DNA of 30,525 nucleotides from Funneliformis mosseae (GCA_910592005.1 CAJVPP010000527.1:1-30525); one strand, 5' to 3'; numbered from the stretch's first letter, positions 1-11,878 are shown. Notes: generated by a model not told the origin, from the sequence alone. Numbers and translations: made by a program.

Positions 1-1039
1 ATATTTCTTTTATTTATTTTATTTTATTTATCTCATATATTTATTATATTTTATTTATTTCATATATTTTATTTATTTCTTTTATATCTTCAATAACTTT
101 ATATTTTTTATTTTATATAAATAAAGAACAATTTCTTTTAGCTTAGCAGTGTGTCTGACTCATAGTTTTATATAATAGTTTAGTTTAATCTCTCTAATAT
201 AATTATATAGTACAAAGTGCCGACTAAGACAGTACTCTATTGTTATAGTTATTAAATAAACTGTTAATTTATCGACACTCTTCTAAATTTAAATATCAAA
301 TTAAACCTTCTGCTTACCACCCATATATATTGCTTTGCTTATCACTCATAAGTATCTTAAAGAACTGACCATAACACTAATAATATTGTGATATCAATTA
401 ATTTAATTACATTATTATTTAATTAGAAGTTAAAGATTTAATTTTTGAATGAATTTGATAATTTATATACAATTATAACTTATATTTTAAAGTATTATAT
501 AGATTAATAATAACTCTTAAAACATAAATCTTATATAGTAATGATTATAAATAAAGTAATAAAAAAATAAAATCCTTTAAATTTAAATATTTTTTTTTAA
601 TTTTAGAAATATTCTATCCTCTTTAATAAAATTTTATTTGTTAATATTATTATCTTTTGATATTAAATTTTTAATATCTATTAATATATTTAGTTATAAA
701 ATAATATGTAAGTAGTAAAATCACACATTATATTACTTTTGATATGAATAGATAATTATTATTATGTTATAAATAGTATAAAGGTATATTTTTTTATTTA
801 TTATTTGATTCTATAATATATCATAATTACTTAGTAAATGAATAACAGTAAAAAAGCATTACATTACTTTTAATGAAAAATACAAATTCTTCTTTTATTA
901 CAAAATAGATATATAATAAAAGAAGTAATAAAGACTTAAAAAATTACACTTTTACAATTTTTGTATTAAAAAAAGATAGCTTAAAATTTATTCTTTTAAA
1001 AACTTAGTAAGAATAGATTATTTACCTATTATAAATAAA
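1..1039. other. AT-rich gene-free DNA
   Basis: Extremely AT-rich sequence with no open frame of coding character and no splice-consistent exon chain on either strand. It leads into the Tc1-like remnant that follows and may include the worn 5' part of that element, but I could not recognise terminal repeats. Nothing else is supported here. Confidence 0.6.
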
Positions 1040-1866
1040 TTAACACAAAGAAAAATTGTTAATCTTATTATTTCTTAAAGGTATTTATCAGTTATTAAAG
1101 TATGAAACTGATTACAAGAAAAAGAAAATCTTGATTTTTTAACACTTACTATTCATTATATACTTTAAAATAATAAGTTAGTAGTAAAAATCAAAAGAAA
1201 AATACTATACTTTAATAAAATCTTTATATAATTTGCAAAAAAAATATGAAAATTAAACTGTTAAGAACTAGTTAAAAGTAATATAGTCTAATGAATTAAA
1301 ATTCAAAATTTTTTAGTTTTAATAAGAAGCAGTATTATTAAAGTATTCTAAAGAACTAATAAAAGGTCATTATATTAAGCTTATAGTAAAATTTGGAGAC
1401 AAGTCAGTTATAGTATAAGATATTTTACATTTTGTGATATTTATGATTATTGTAAGATTAATGGCGGTATAAATATTAACTTATATTAATAAATTCTTTA
1501 TGAAAATTTAATAGACACTATAAATATATATGATTTCACTATTAAAGACATTATTTTTCAATATAATAACAATTTAAAATATACAGCAAATTTATAAAAC
1601 AGTGATTTAAGAGAAACAAGATAATAATCTTAAATTGATCATCTTAATTCTTAAATTGAATCATATTAAATATTTATAGAATAAGGTTGATCATTAGTTT
1701 AGATATTTCTTTAAACAAATTTTAAGTAAAGAGAACTTATAAAATAAGATACAGTAAATTTAAAAGAATTTGATATTAAAATTTGTATTAATTTAATTCA
1801 GTTTAAGTTAGAAAAGATTCATAATATTAGAAAAAATATATAAGGTGATAATTGTATCAAATTTTA
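1040..1866 (+). pseudogene. decayed Tc1/mariner-type transposase
   Basis: Read through stops and frame changes, the plus strand retains a Tc1-family transposase in order. There is a helix-turn-helix-like N-part (about 1055-1130), then a segment resembling the VKFGGKSVMVWG block (about 1385-1420). Next comes the second catalytic-Asp region (about 1500-1590), where ENLIDTINIYDF and DIIFQYNNNLKYTA match the family's DIIFQQDNDPKHTA. The block corresponding to SPDLNPIEHLWN follows (about 1640-1685), and the C-terminal GDN-x-x-KF motif is at about 1840-1866. The catalytic Asp of the second block reads as Asn. Stops fall where Trp or Gln is expected (TGG to TAG/TGA, CAA to TAA). It cannot be active. 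Boundaries are approximate and inverted repeats were not found. Confidence 0.75.
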
Positions 1867-3229
1867 AAAAAAAAATAATATTCTGATATATTAATTTAAA
1901 TGTTTTAATTGTTATTTAAGTTATATCGATATTAAAAATAAATAAATAATATAATAGTATTATCTGTTAATTATATATTTTATAAAATAATTTACTTACT
2001 AATTCATTTATAAACTTTAATATTAGAAAATTATAATATTAATAATAAAAATAATAAAAAAAATTTATTTATTTCAGTAATTATAAGAAAAATTTTATTT
2101 TAATGAAATTTATTTTTATTGCATAATTTATAATTATTAATGTAGTTTGTTTTACTAAATCTTGCTGATAATAGATAAAGATTATAATGATTCTGATATA
2201 ATATAATAAAAATAGAACCTGACAATTCTAAAAATGATCCTTTATTCAAATTTTATTATTAAATCTAGATAAAATCTATATAAAGTTAGTTTGAAATTAA
2301 ATATAATCTATACTAAATAATAGTTTCTAAATATATGCAATGAGATTTATAGATAGTTAGTAATTAATATTTACTTATTTATACAAATAGTTGTATAATT
2401 TAAATATAAAACTATTAATTTCAAATATGTTAAAATAAAAAATTATAATTTTTTGATATCTAATAATCATAAAAGATAAAATAAAGTTTATTAAATTTGT
2501 TATATTTTAATGTATCTAATATTATTATTTTTAAATTTTTAAAAAATAATAATTATTATATATATTAACTTTAAATATTTAAAATAACTTATTATTTAAT
2601 AATTTCAAAAAAAAAAAATTTGGTTTGTTAGATTTATATTAAAACCTATTAAATGATAGTATTTTAATATTTCAGATATTTATAAATAGTAAAATAAAAA
2701 AATTTAAAGAGTTTAAAATTTTAACTTTTTTATTAATTTATTAATTAATTCTTTAATAAATTATTTTAAAAATTTAAAATAATTAAAGATTTTAATTATT
2801 AAATAAAATTGCAGGCTGCAATACTATTGAAAAAATAGATTTTTATGGAAAATTATGAGATACTCAAGATGAATTTATTTTTACATTTTTCAGGATAGAT
2901 TTTAATATTATAATTTTTATGGACTAATTATCTAAATTGGAAAGCAATTTTGAATGGTTTTGTTGCTGTTCACTTCTTTATTCATTAGAAAGAGTTAAAA
3001 TCAACATTTCCTAAAGGATTTGCCCAACTTACATTAACACTGCAATATATCAATAATCTCTTTCTCTTCGCGGATATGAATATTTAACTCGGCATAGTGA
3101 AATATTCACTGATTTGTCACACAAATTGTAAAGCTTTATAATTTAGAAAACGTATAAATAATTGATAATTATATGAATCAAAAAAAAAAAAAAATTTAAA
3201 TTCTGTACCATCACTGAGATTACTCCCCA
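1867..3229. other. AT-rich DNA between Tc1 remnant and UTP18
   Basis: AT-rich, low-complexity sequence. Composition becomes less extreme from about 2800, approaching the 3' end of UTP18, so the last few hundred bases probably include its 3' UTR and terminator. No coding exon chain is visible. A piece at 2810-3020 looks less biased and could be a transposon scrap, but I could not assign it. Confidence 0.5.
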
Positions 3230-5558
3230 TTATGCATTTGGATAAGAACGCAGCTTATATAAAAGTGCTTTACCCTTTTCATTACCTATAGCAAGATAAC
3301 CGCTATTTGGGGAAAAATCAAAGCATTTAACAATACCCAAAGGATTTGACAAATTTGGCCAATTTGGAAACACGTTGAATGAAGGTAAATGAACCTAATG
3401 AATATTAACGTAATTAATTTTATGTAGTAATAGATGAAATGATGTATTCGATAGAATAATTATTTTTACTAACCATTTTTAACTGTTCTCGCTTAGAATG
3501 GCTCGAGATTCCAAGGATCTGAGTGTCATGATTGAATTTCATGTCGTGGACGCTTGTTGTTAGGTTCATTATAGATTTCTTAGGCTTCGGATTTGTTGAA
3601 GACAAACAAGATCCATCATAAACGTTAACGATACCGGAATGCGAACTAGGGGAAAAAAAGGATTTGATTTTTATTATTAAAATAAATGGCGAATTATCAA
3701 TTAAACATTTTCTTACCCGATGGCAAATAAATTATTATTGCTGGAGATTGCAATTTTCTTGGGGTTATACCCACCTTCATCCATGAAGTAATGCACAGAT
3801 TTTCGTTCACCTACATCCCATTGATAAACTGCTGCGTCACCGCTAACTGAAAACAAATACTTGCTATCACTGGACCAAGCAACCGAATTGGCGGAGCCAT
3901 TCATTTTAAATTTACCAACCCATTGTTTCGTTTGATAGCTAACTAAAGTTAAATAACCATTGTTCCCTACAAATACAATATATTTTCCGCAAGGGGATAT
4001 CGAAAAGTTTTCAAGACTTTTATCTTCCGATCCAAATATTCCTTGAGATCTATCTACATTTCCCGCCTCGATGTTATAAATATAAAAATACTTCCGTCGC
4101 CCGGTTGCAATGATTTCCGAACCACTTGGATTAAATTCTGCTTTTAAAATTGGTAAATCATTGAAAAATACCGATTGAATTTTCGGGTTTTTAACGCCGT
4201 CAATCTTTATTTATTTGGTCAACAATAAAAAGAAAGAAATTGTTACGTGTATCCTAAAAAAAAAAAAAATTATTTGGAATAAATGATTTAAGAACAAACC
4301 TGGAATAATTTTATTGTCTTATCTATTCCCGCGGTCATCAATACTTGTGAATTTGGATGAAACTTCAATGATTGTATTACACACTAATGAAATATATTAA
4401 ACGTTAGCATCATGTTATGACATTATAAAGTACGTAACGTGAAATAATAAACTACCTGTGAATATGCTGCTTGATTGGCATCTTTCACCCGATAAATTTC
4501 AAGCCTTTTTGCCTTTAATTTCCACTTGTTTTTGCCTGATTCTGCTACATCATCTATCTCAGATAAGTCTTTGTCAGAATCTTCCATCCTTTCATTGTCC
4601 GTTTGTCTTTTACGTTTTGAAGGCACTACAGCCCAATTTGGTGTTGGATGAAGTTTCTCAAATCTATTGAATAACAAATTTTGAGAATTTTATTAATACC
4701 GAGAATTATGTTCAAAAGAATTAATCGGAAAGGATTATTATTTACTGGTTTCTCAATCTCTTTTCATATTGATCCCCGGATATTAAATCATCATCTTCAG
4801 TCATCCTCAATTTTTTCAACATATTTTTACTTTTTAAAGATACGGTGACATTTTCGTCATCGGAATCTTGCCATACGCTTTCAATTCCCTCTATTAAATC
4901 AAATTCATATTTTGATTAATCGGATATAATAATATACGCCAAAAAAAAAAAAAAAAAATAAAGTAAAATAAAATTACAATACTTTTATTTTTCGTTCCGA
5001 CTCCTTGAGAGGTAACTTGATCGATTTCTTCCAAATTGATACTTTCATCATTATTTACGCGTGTTTCAGGTAAAGTATCGATAGAGTAGGGAACCGGCGG
5101 TGTGGTATCGAAAACATGTGACTTTGATAAAACTAATGTTTAGTCAATTGGAAAAAAAAAAATTTTATTCACGATATTAAATAAGTAGGAAAACTCACGG
5201 GAATGTCGTCTTTGTCCGCTTCAGACTCCTCCTCGTCTTCACTAGATAATTTTTCTTGTTTTGTCGTATTATCCAATTGCCTAGTATTGAGATTTATTTC
5301 ACTCTCTGGTTTGTAAAGGTCTTCAAACACTAACGCTTCGAGTTCTAACTCTAATATTCCTTTTTGTGGAAGGATACCTTTATTCTTTTGCTGCAAATCA
5401 TTTAAATTAATGAATTTATCGGATAAGGCATCGAGAGGATTATGGGAAGTGCCTTTTTTTGATTCATTATTCACTTTATTGTCATCAACCTTTAATTGTG
5501 TAGAATCACTTTCCTTATTTAGTTTCCTGGATCTTTTCTTTTGTTTTTGAGGCATCAT
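3230..5558 (-). CDS. UTP18: U3 snoRNA-associated protein Utp18 (WD40)
   Basis: Small-subunit processome component needed for 18S pre-rRNA cleavage in the nucleolus. Eight exons fit on the minus strand: 5558-5199, 5121-4983, 4890-4746, 4663-4456, 4383-4300, 4204-3717, 3645-3474 and 3394-3230. All have GT-AG introns and matching phases, giving about 586 residues, close to yeast Utp18 (594). The N-terminal 120 residues are acidic and Lys-rich. A linker follows (WQDSDDENV, YEKRLRNQFEKLHPTPNW), then WD40 blades including KTIKLFQIDGVKNPKIQSV and VAWSSDSKYLFSVSGDAAVY. The end is the family signature PNWPNLSNPLGIVK with SGYLAIGNEKGKALLYKL. The start is the first Met of MMPQ, just after a poly(A) leader. 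The frame is open for about 70 codons upstream but that part looks non-coding. It is first in transcription direction after CBP3, in tandem. Confidence 0.93.
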
Positions 5559-5581
5559 CTTTTTTTTTTTTTTTTTTTTTT
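5559..5581 (-). promoter_or_regulatory. A22 leader directly before UTP18 start codon
   Basis: In the sense direction a run of 22 A residues is followed by a single G and then the ATG-ATG start. It probably lies in the 5' UTR, though no transcription start is known. Homopolymer length may be imprecise in the assembly. Confidence 0.5.
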
Positions 5582-5644
5582 GATTAATTTTATGTGATGA
5601 GGAAAATTTGTAGATTTTTAACCTTTCGGGCAAAATTATGGCAA

Positions 5645-5652
5645 TCACGTGC
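5645..5652. promoter_or_regulatory. E-box TCACGTGC upstream of UTP18
   Basis: A CACGTG core lies about 90 bp upstream of the UTP18 start. The same core appears upstream of CBP3 and of the SR-protein gene. CACGTG is bound by bHLH factors such as Cbf1 and Pho4 in fungi; the regulator here is unknown. Confidence 0.4.
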
Positions 5653-5886
5653 GAAACATAGAAACTCCTCTTATTGGTCACTGAAAATCTGCAGTATAAA
5701 CATCTTTTACCTCTCACCGGTACAACCTTCGTAATATCTATGCGATTGTTATTCATTATTAAAAAAAAAATCGTCAAATTTTATCCATCAATTTCAGGGT
5801 ATAGTTTAATAAATACTGCAATACTGTATAATTCAAAAAAAAAAAAAAAAAAAAAAATTTTTTTTCTAAAAATAATCTTTTATATA

Positions 5887-6348
5887 TTACAATGAAATTT
5901 CGGGTTTTCTAAAACGAATTTTTCCTTCAATAATAGATTCGTAAGATAAATTATCTAATCTTCGTAATTCATGCCTAACATGTTTAACCAAACAAGCCAT
6001 ATTATGTGCTGATCCCTCTGTAATCAAGATATTCCTTAATATTAAATTATTTTTTTTTTTTAAAAAAAAAAAGGATAAAAATTTTAAATAAAAATCAAAA
6101 ATTCAAAAAAGAGTTGCGGGTTTTTGATTATGTTAGATAACATACCTCCATAAAGCAGAAGCCAATACAGGATCATCTTTACACATTCCTTCATCATATG
6201 CCATAACACCACCATGAAATTGAGAAAGCAGATCCTTAGTATAATAATTGATAATACTATTTGAAGTAATCTTTTTTTTTTTTAAAAAAAAAAAAAAGAA
6301 AATATATATATATATATTGAATTAATTAATTATTAATAAGTATGATAA

Positions 6349-6379
<31 letters not shown>

Positions 6380-7214
6380 AAAGAAAATATATAATGTGTG
6401 TATATATATATAAGTGACATACTCCATAATCTTCTCTCATTCTCCATTCAGCATCTTCAAACAGATGATTTACTAACTGTTGCATAAATATTTTTCCTTC
6501 ATTTTCAACTCTAAATCTAACCATTAACATCCAAATATGTAATAAAGTCACAGCAAACCAAGTTTGAAAACTATCAGGTAATCCACAAGCTAACAATGAA
6601 TACAATAAGCAGAGATATATAAATGAAAAGGTTTTAATTATTAATGGATCAATTAATTCACTTACCATTAATATAAAATTCTTTATTTTCATCATAATGC
6701 TTTGAACACATCTGATATAATTCTCTCGTAATTCTTATAGCTTGTACTGGTAAATCATAATAACCAAGTGCTTTAGCTAAACGTACAAGCATATTTTGTA
6801 CAAAAGGTGGAAATTTTCTTTTTGATATTGGGCTCGGAGTTTGGAATCCATCCAACCAATATCCTTCAAATTTACTTTTCTTTTTAGTTTTATTCTTTAT
6901 ATCCGCAGTAGTAACGGTTGATTTTTCTTCATCGTTTATTTGTGAAGTGGAACTAATGTTACGATACTTTTTTTTTTTTAAAAAAAAAATAAAAATAAAA
7001 TAAAAGTGTTAAATATTAAAAAATGCAACTTAAAACATTTCTTTAAGGGAATATTTTTATTATAAGTTTGTATGATAGTATTATTTACCCGTAACATATA
7101 CCTATTTTGAGTTTGTAATATGAAAGGTATTACTTTCCTCCTATTCAACAATGTGAAGGAAGAAGAAATACAACTACACTTTGATAACTTTCGTAACCTA
7201 AAAGAGGTGGACAT
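5887..7214 (-). CDS. CBP3: cytochrome bc1 assembly chaperone Cbp3/UQCC1
   Basis: Ubiquinol-cytochrome c chaperone; in yeast Cbp3 acts with Cbp6 on mitochondrial ribosomes to stabilise new cytochrome b for complex III. Five exons: 7214-7089, 6966-6666, 6589-6423, 6270-6146 and 6034-5887, in frame throughout, about 288 residues (human UQCC1 is 299). The first roughly 40 residues are rich in Ser, Arg, Lys and hydrophobics without acids, as expected for a mitochondrial presequence. Family signatures are ALGYYDLPVQAIRITRELY, LPDSFQTWFAVTLLHIWMLM with MVRFR, EDAEWRMREDYG, the strongly conserved FHGGVMAYDEGMCKDDPVLA, and ALWRNI spanning the last junction. Introns 1, 3 and 4 contain T(n)A(n) palindromes, and the acceptors of introns 1 and 3 lie at the end of an A-run. 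It is in tandem with UTP18, whose start is 328 bp downstream. Confidence 0.92.
6050..6989. repeat. T(n)A(n) palindromes in CBP3 introns
   Basis: Four near-perfect A:T palindromes: T12A11 at 6050-6072 (intron 4), T12A14 at 6272-6297 and T17A12 at 6349-6377 (both intron 3), and T12A10 at 6968-6989 (intron 1). In the sense direction the 6272 and 6968 copies end directly in the G of the 3' splice site, so the acceptor reads A(n)G rather than following a pyrimidine tract. Confidence 0.7.
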
Positions 7215-7397
7215 GTTTGCTGTGCTTGCTATTCTTACATTTAAGTTTTAAACCAAAACAAATTTAATTTAAAAGTATACGATATTCATTAAAAACAAAA
7301 ATGGGAAGAAGAGAAAGCAACGAACCGAGGACGAAAAGCGGGGGCAAAGTAATGCCATTTTTTTTTGATAATCTTATTTATTAAAGATTACGTCCAG

Positions 7398-7405
7398 TCA
7401 CGTGA
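7398..7405. promoter_or_regulatory. E-box palindrome TCACGTGA upstream of CBP3
   Basis: A perfect 8-bp palindrome with CACGTG core, about 185 bp upstream of the CBP3 start codon. It is identical to the site upstream of the SR-protein gene at the other end of the window. Confidence 0.45.
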
Positions 7406-7727
7406 TATTAAATTATCCCTTTACCTTTCAAATATAATTTTTTCACTTACTAATTTTTTTCCTAAATAGTTGGTATAACGTATATTTATTCCAGTATCTT
7501 ATCACAATTTAAAAAAATTCCTATTAGAATGTCCAAAATCTTTTACAATTATGACGTTATAAATTACTTCGCGTTATTTCTATAATATATAAATAATGAT
7601 GAAAATGATAACAGGAAAAATATTATATATAGGAAGGAAAAAGAAATGGTTAAAATGTCAAGTATACGTATAAGGCTTAATCATAAAAAATAAAAATAAA
7701 AAAAATAGTTAATAAAAAAAAAAGAAA

Positions 7728-7748
7728 TTTTTTTTTTTAAAAAAAAAA
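7728..7748. repeat. T11A10 palindrome, intergenic
   Basis: The same structure as the intronic copies, here in the intergenic spacer between CBP3 and GSK3. Confidence 0.7.
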
Positions 7749-8315
7749 TACAAACTGAATATCAAAACTAATAAAACTAATGCAAATTGTAACAATGTAC
7801 GACAAAAAAAAAAAGAATACATAAAACCAAACAATAACTATAAAACCTTCACTTAATAAATACTAATGACCACAACAATTTAAAAAATGTCCTTAATTAC
7901 AAACGTTTTCTTGTTTTATAGGATGTTGATATAATACTAATTGATATGAAAAACTAAATATATAAAATAATTAGATCAATATATTTATAAATACCCAATC
8001 TGCTAAAAAAGTAATAAAAAATAAAAATAATAAAAATAGATTATTCACACCCACAAACTGTTTTGTGATCATTAGAATTTGTGAAGCAATCATTAATACC
8101 ACCAAAAAAAACCTATGCAGCAAAGAATATAGAGGGAAAGAAAACAATTAAAAATTTCTAATCTAATTAATAATGAAAAAATATATATAATAATAAATGA
8201 AACAATTAAAGGCAATAAAGGCAGTAAGGGGTTGAGTTTTTTGTCTCTCCAAATTTTAAAAGGAAAAAGAAAAAAAGAATTTTAATATTTTAAAGTCTAA
8301 AATTATTATTTATTT

Positions 8316-10309
8316 TCAATCCAAAGTTGCGCGCATTTGAGATTGTGACAATGGGGTGAAATTATGAATATCGATTCCACGAGAAAGGAGTTCTTCCTCA
8401 GCATGAGGTGGCACAAGTTTGGAAATTAAGTCTTCACGGATGGATAATTCTATATTAGATAATATTTTTTTTTAAAAAAAAAAAAAGAATTAGTGATAGT
8501 CATTAATTTTATATTCGATTGCTAACTTAGAAAATTAAAGAAAAAAATTGGATTCAAACCTTGTTTTGTAAAGTTGAAGAGTTTAGGTAAATCTTTCCCA
8601 TTTGGAAGTCTTGTCTCTGGATTTCGTAACTCATCGAAAAATGGATGGCACATTGCCTGAATTGCTGTTAGTCGATTGGATGGTGTGTATTCCAATAAAC
8701 GGGATATAAGATCGATTGCTTCAGGAGGCGTTCTGGCTCGGAAAACCTATCAAGACATAAAATCTTATTTGTAAATAACAATGTGTAAAAATTGTGTACA
8801 AGGTTCTAGCAAAAATTCTTCACCTTTGAAAATGGATGCGGTTTAATTTGAGGAAATTTATGTTCCATATAATTTGGATTCATGGTTTTAATCTGGTCCC
8901 TCGTTGGTGTTCCCAAAACTTTGATAATTTCAACCAACTGGTCAATACCACTTTCTCCAGGGAACAAGGGCTGTCCAAGCATCAATTCAGCCATAACACA
9001 ACCTGTTGACCAAACATCTATACAAATAAATAAAAAAATGATTGGGGTTATATATTTATAATTACAAAGGAAAGAAAAAAAAATGATTAATTACCAATGT
9101 TTGTTGTGTAGTTTGTAGCGCCAAAGATCAACTCGGGCGCCCTATAATATCTTGAACAGATATATGAAACATTTGGTTCTCCCTCTACTAAGATTTTTGC
9201 ACTGCCAAAGTCACATAATTTCAATACGCATGTGGTTGGATTTAATAACAAATTTTGTGGTTTAATATCGCGGTGACAGATTCCAAGAGAATGGATATAG
9301 GAAAGTGACCGGAAAAGTTGATACATGTAGAGTTTTATATGAAGCATAGGCATCGTTTGTTTGCTTTTAGCATACAAACGTGATGCTCTGTAAACGGTTT
9401 CAGGAACATATTCAAGTACAAGGTTAAGGTAAACCTCGTCTTTCTGTAATTATTGTTAAAAGAATTATATAAATTTTTACAGATTAACTAATATGCATTT
9501 ATTTTATATATTATAATATTTCTTCGCATGAATCGTTTACATACCTTTTCACCATTAGAATAGAAAAAGGATTTCAAACCCACTATGTTTGGATGCGACA
9601 CCAATCTCATAATTTGAAGTTCACGATTCTAGATCAAAAGAGAGAGAGAGAGAGAATATGAATATAAAATAATCTACTTACAAAAAATTTGTTTATTATT
9701 TTTTGAAAGAATTTTGATAACATTACTGTACTTGAAAAGTAATTAGCTATTTGATATTCTCAAGTAATTTCAAGATGTTCAATAGTTTAACCTACCTTAA
9801 ACCGTTTATCCTGAAGTACTTTTTTGATAGCAGCGTCTTCGGCAGATCTAACTAGTTTTGCTTGAAACACCACACCAAAAGAACCGTTTCCAATTACTTT
9901 TGTAACTGTATAGGCTAACTCAAATTCCTCTGCCGTTTTTCCATCCGTAGCGACTACCTTGATCAATTTATGAGGATCATTTTCTATTAGAAGTGGTGAA
10001 AACGGATGTACGAGCATTAGTATATTATTAACATCGTCGTTTATCAAAGTCAACCCCAATTGACTTTAATAATTAAATGGAAATAAATAGGAACGGTACA
10101 GTTTCCAGCATAACAGACGAAGGCTAGAGTCTTAAATTTCTCTACAGCGGAAATGGATGTTATTTGCAGAAACCATTTTCATAAATATATAACTTTTACC
10201 TACCAACTTTCATTCCGTTGATGGAACCGTTCGACGACATACTATCTTTGTGTGATGACTTTGTTTCTGTTGAGTTGTTAATTGCAACTGGTACGCGACG
10301 TTTTGACAT
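8316..10309 (-). CDS. GSK3: glycogen synthase kinase-3 family Ser/Thr kinase
   Basis: Seven exons: 10309-10204, 9983-9796, 9628-9545, 9443-9095, 9017-8824, 8746-8560 and 8449-8316, about 413 residues. The kinase core is complete: glycine loop GNGSFGVV (67-74), ATP-binding Lys89 in [12 protein letters not shown] with catalytic Asp185, DFG Asp204, and the activation-loop Tyr220 in [10 protein letters not shown], the residue phosphorylated in all GSK3s. The primed-substrate phosphate pocket (Arg100, Arg184, Lys209) is intact, so it should prefer prephosphorylated substrates. The end (FNFTKQELSIRE) matches fungal GSK3 relatives (Skp1, Rim11, Mck1, Mrk1). The N-terminal 35 residues are Ser/Lys-rich and lack the inhibitory RPRTTSF motif of animal GSK3, so Akt-type Ser9 inhibition is not expected. 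Exon 1 is the least certain part, since a second donor lies 5 bases downstream. Confidence 0.95.
8465..8486. repeat. T9A13 palindrome in GSK3 last intron
   Basis: Sixth member of the T(n)A(n) set, inside the final intron (8450-8559) of the kinase gene. Confidence 0.7.
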
Positions 10310-10472
10310 ATTGAGCTTCGAAAAATAAATATTTAAAAAATTATGTTTGCGCTTAATATCAACAAGACATGGACACACATATTTCCAAATGCAGATGCAC
10401 TTCTTATTCTCGTGTAACTATTTGGAAACTAAGTTAATAATAAAGAAAAAATCTTTAACAATTTCGTTTAGG

Positions 10473-10491
10473 CACCTGATCTAATCAGGTG
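10473..10491. promoter_or_regulatory. inverted repeat upstream of GSK3
   Basis: CACCTGAT and ATCAGGTG form a perfect 8-bp inverted repeat with a 3-base spacer, about 165 bp upstream of the GSK3 start. It could be a dimeric factor site for GSK3, or lie in the 3' region of the aldo-keto reductase gene that ends at 10581. Confidence 0.35.
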
Positions 10492-10512
10492 ACAATTTAA
10501 TTAAATTTTCAA

Positions 10513-10520
10513 TCACATGA
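10513..10520. promoter_or_regulatory. TCACATGA, degenerate E-box upstream of GSK3
   Basis: One change from TCACGTGA, about 205 bp upstream of the GSK3 start. It is weak on its own and is listed because related sites precede three other genes. Confidence 0.25.
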
Positions 10521-10580
10521 CTTAAATCTAGTCGTAATGTATTTTAAATTTTATTTAAAGATGGAAAGATGATTTTTAAA

Positions 10581-11878
10581 TCAAAGATCTTTTGGAGGAG
10601 AATCCCAACTCAAATTGAAATAAGGTTCAAGAATTTGATGAATTTCGGTCAAGACCTTCTTTTCAATTTCTGGAGTTACCGCCTCTCCCCTTTGTCTCGC
10701 TTGCGCTTCTTTAAGAAATGAAATAGCATCATCAACTTCAGTTGGATTAGATAATCCGATTACAGTAGTAATGATGCCACTCAAATCTAAAGCAAATAGA
10801 ATTGCTAATTTAGAAATGTTTAAATTATTACTGGAAGCAAGCGCAGAACTTTGCGCAACAGCATGTCGCAACTCATTTGAAGCTGGATGCCAATCTGGTG
10901 GACCGTTATTACGCAAAAGTCCCATGCTAAGCGGAGACGCATTCATTATGTAACGAACTCCAACGCGATTAAATTCTTGAATATAGTCTGATAATTTAAT
11001 GTTATGAAGGCAATAATGAGAATAAGAAAGAATAACATCAATCGGTTGATTGCGATCATATTGAAGTCGTGCTATTTTCAAAAGAACATCTAAAGGATAT
11101 CCTAGAAATAATTCAAGGAAAATTAATTCTGTCAAATGATACTTATTCAACCATATACTTTATTCCTTACCGCTTATTCCCACATATTTGATTTTTCCTT
11201 GTTCCTTATAAATAAACAAATTGTCAACTTTTTTTAAGCATATCAAAGATTTCTATTGACATTAAAGTAAATATTTGCCTTTTACCTTTAGCTTAAATAA
11301 CTCAGGTAAAGCCCCACCTTCTTCAACAATATCTTCAAGTTTAACAAATTCTACATCATGCGCATATACAACGTCCAAATAATCGGTGTGTAATCGCCTA
11401 CAGCTTTCTTCAACACTTTGTCGAATTCGTTTGGCGGTGTAATCAAAATCTTTCAGGCCGTATCGACCTACTTTGGTGAATATGTAATAACTAGATCGAG
11501 GAAATTCCTCTCGCAAATTGTAAAGGGCAGAACCAAGTATGTTTTCACTATCGCCGTAATATGGACTAGTATCAAATGCGTTAATGTCTAATTAAAATTT
11601 CAATAAGTATGGAAAATAAATCGACAAAAAAACAATATATAATCGAAATAGAAATTACCCAACTCAAGGGCCCTTCGAACAGATAATGACGGCCAATCTT
11701 CTTCGATATGATTATGCAAGCCATTAAAGACGGCCGCTCCAAATGTTAATTTTGAAACTTCGAGTTTATTATTAGAAACTTCCTAATCATATCAAAATGT
11801 AAATAGATATCAATCATATTTCCAAGTATTAAGCAGAAATTGTTGCGTTATATTAAAGGACAATACTTTGCTCGACAT
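10581..11878 (-). CDS. ARA2: D-arabinose 1-dehydrogenase-type aldo-keto reductase
   Basis: Aldo-keto reductase of the Ara2 / plant L-galactose dehydrogenase subgroup, which oxidises D-arabinose (or a related aldose) to the lactone on the way to erythroascorbate. Five exons: 11878-11867 (only 12 nt), 11782-11659, 11587-11286, 11204-11171 and 11101-10581, about 330 residues. The catalytic tetrad is present: Asp51 and Tyr56 in FDTSPYYG, Lys84 in FTKVGRYG, and His122 in VVYAHD. EQGKIKYVGISGYPLDVL and NASPLSMGLLRNNGPPDWHP are hallmarks of this subgroup. The substrate assignment comes from these motifs and is not certain; other sugar oxidoreductases share the fold. The start codon sits in a tiny first exon whose donor and downstream phase fit. 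It is divergent from the SUZ-domain gene across a short shared promoter. Confidence 0.88.

Larger units (their letters stand above)
7215..8315. other. CBP3 promoter and GSK3 3' flank
   Basis: No coding exon fits here. The part next to 7214 should hold the CBP3 promoter, and the part next to 8316 the GSK3 3' UTR. The middle (about 7600-8050) is A-rich simple sequence. Confidence 0.6.

Noticed and set aside
5559..5777. In-frame N-terminal extension of UTP18 starting at 5777
   Set aside because: The upstream frame is open, but it includes a Lys run produced by the poly(A) tract and a hydrophobic/basic stretch unlike any Utp18 N-terminus. The MMPQ start gives the family length.
5837..5867. A23 run followed by T-run as a retrogene poly(A) tail
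   Set aside because: It lies downstream of CBP3 in the wrong orientation (T-run in sense), and CBP3 has four introns, so it is not a processed copy.
10771..10953. Plus-strand 60-codon frame
   Set aside because: Antisense shadow of the last ARA2 exon, which has clear family motifs on the other strand.
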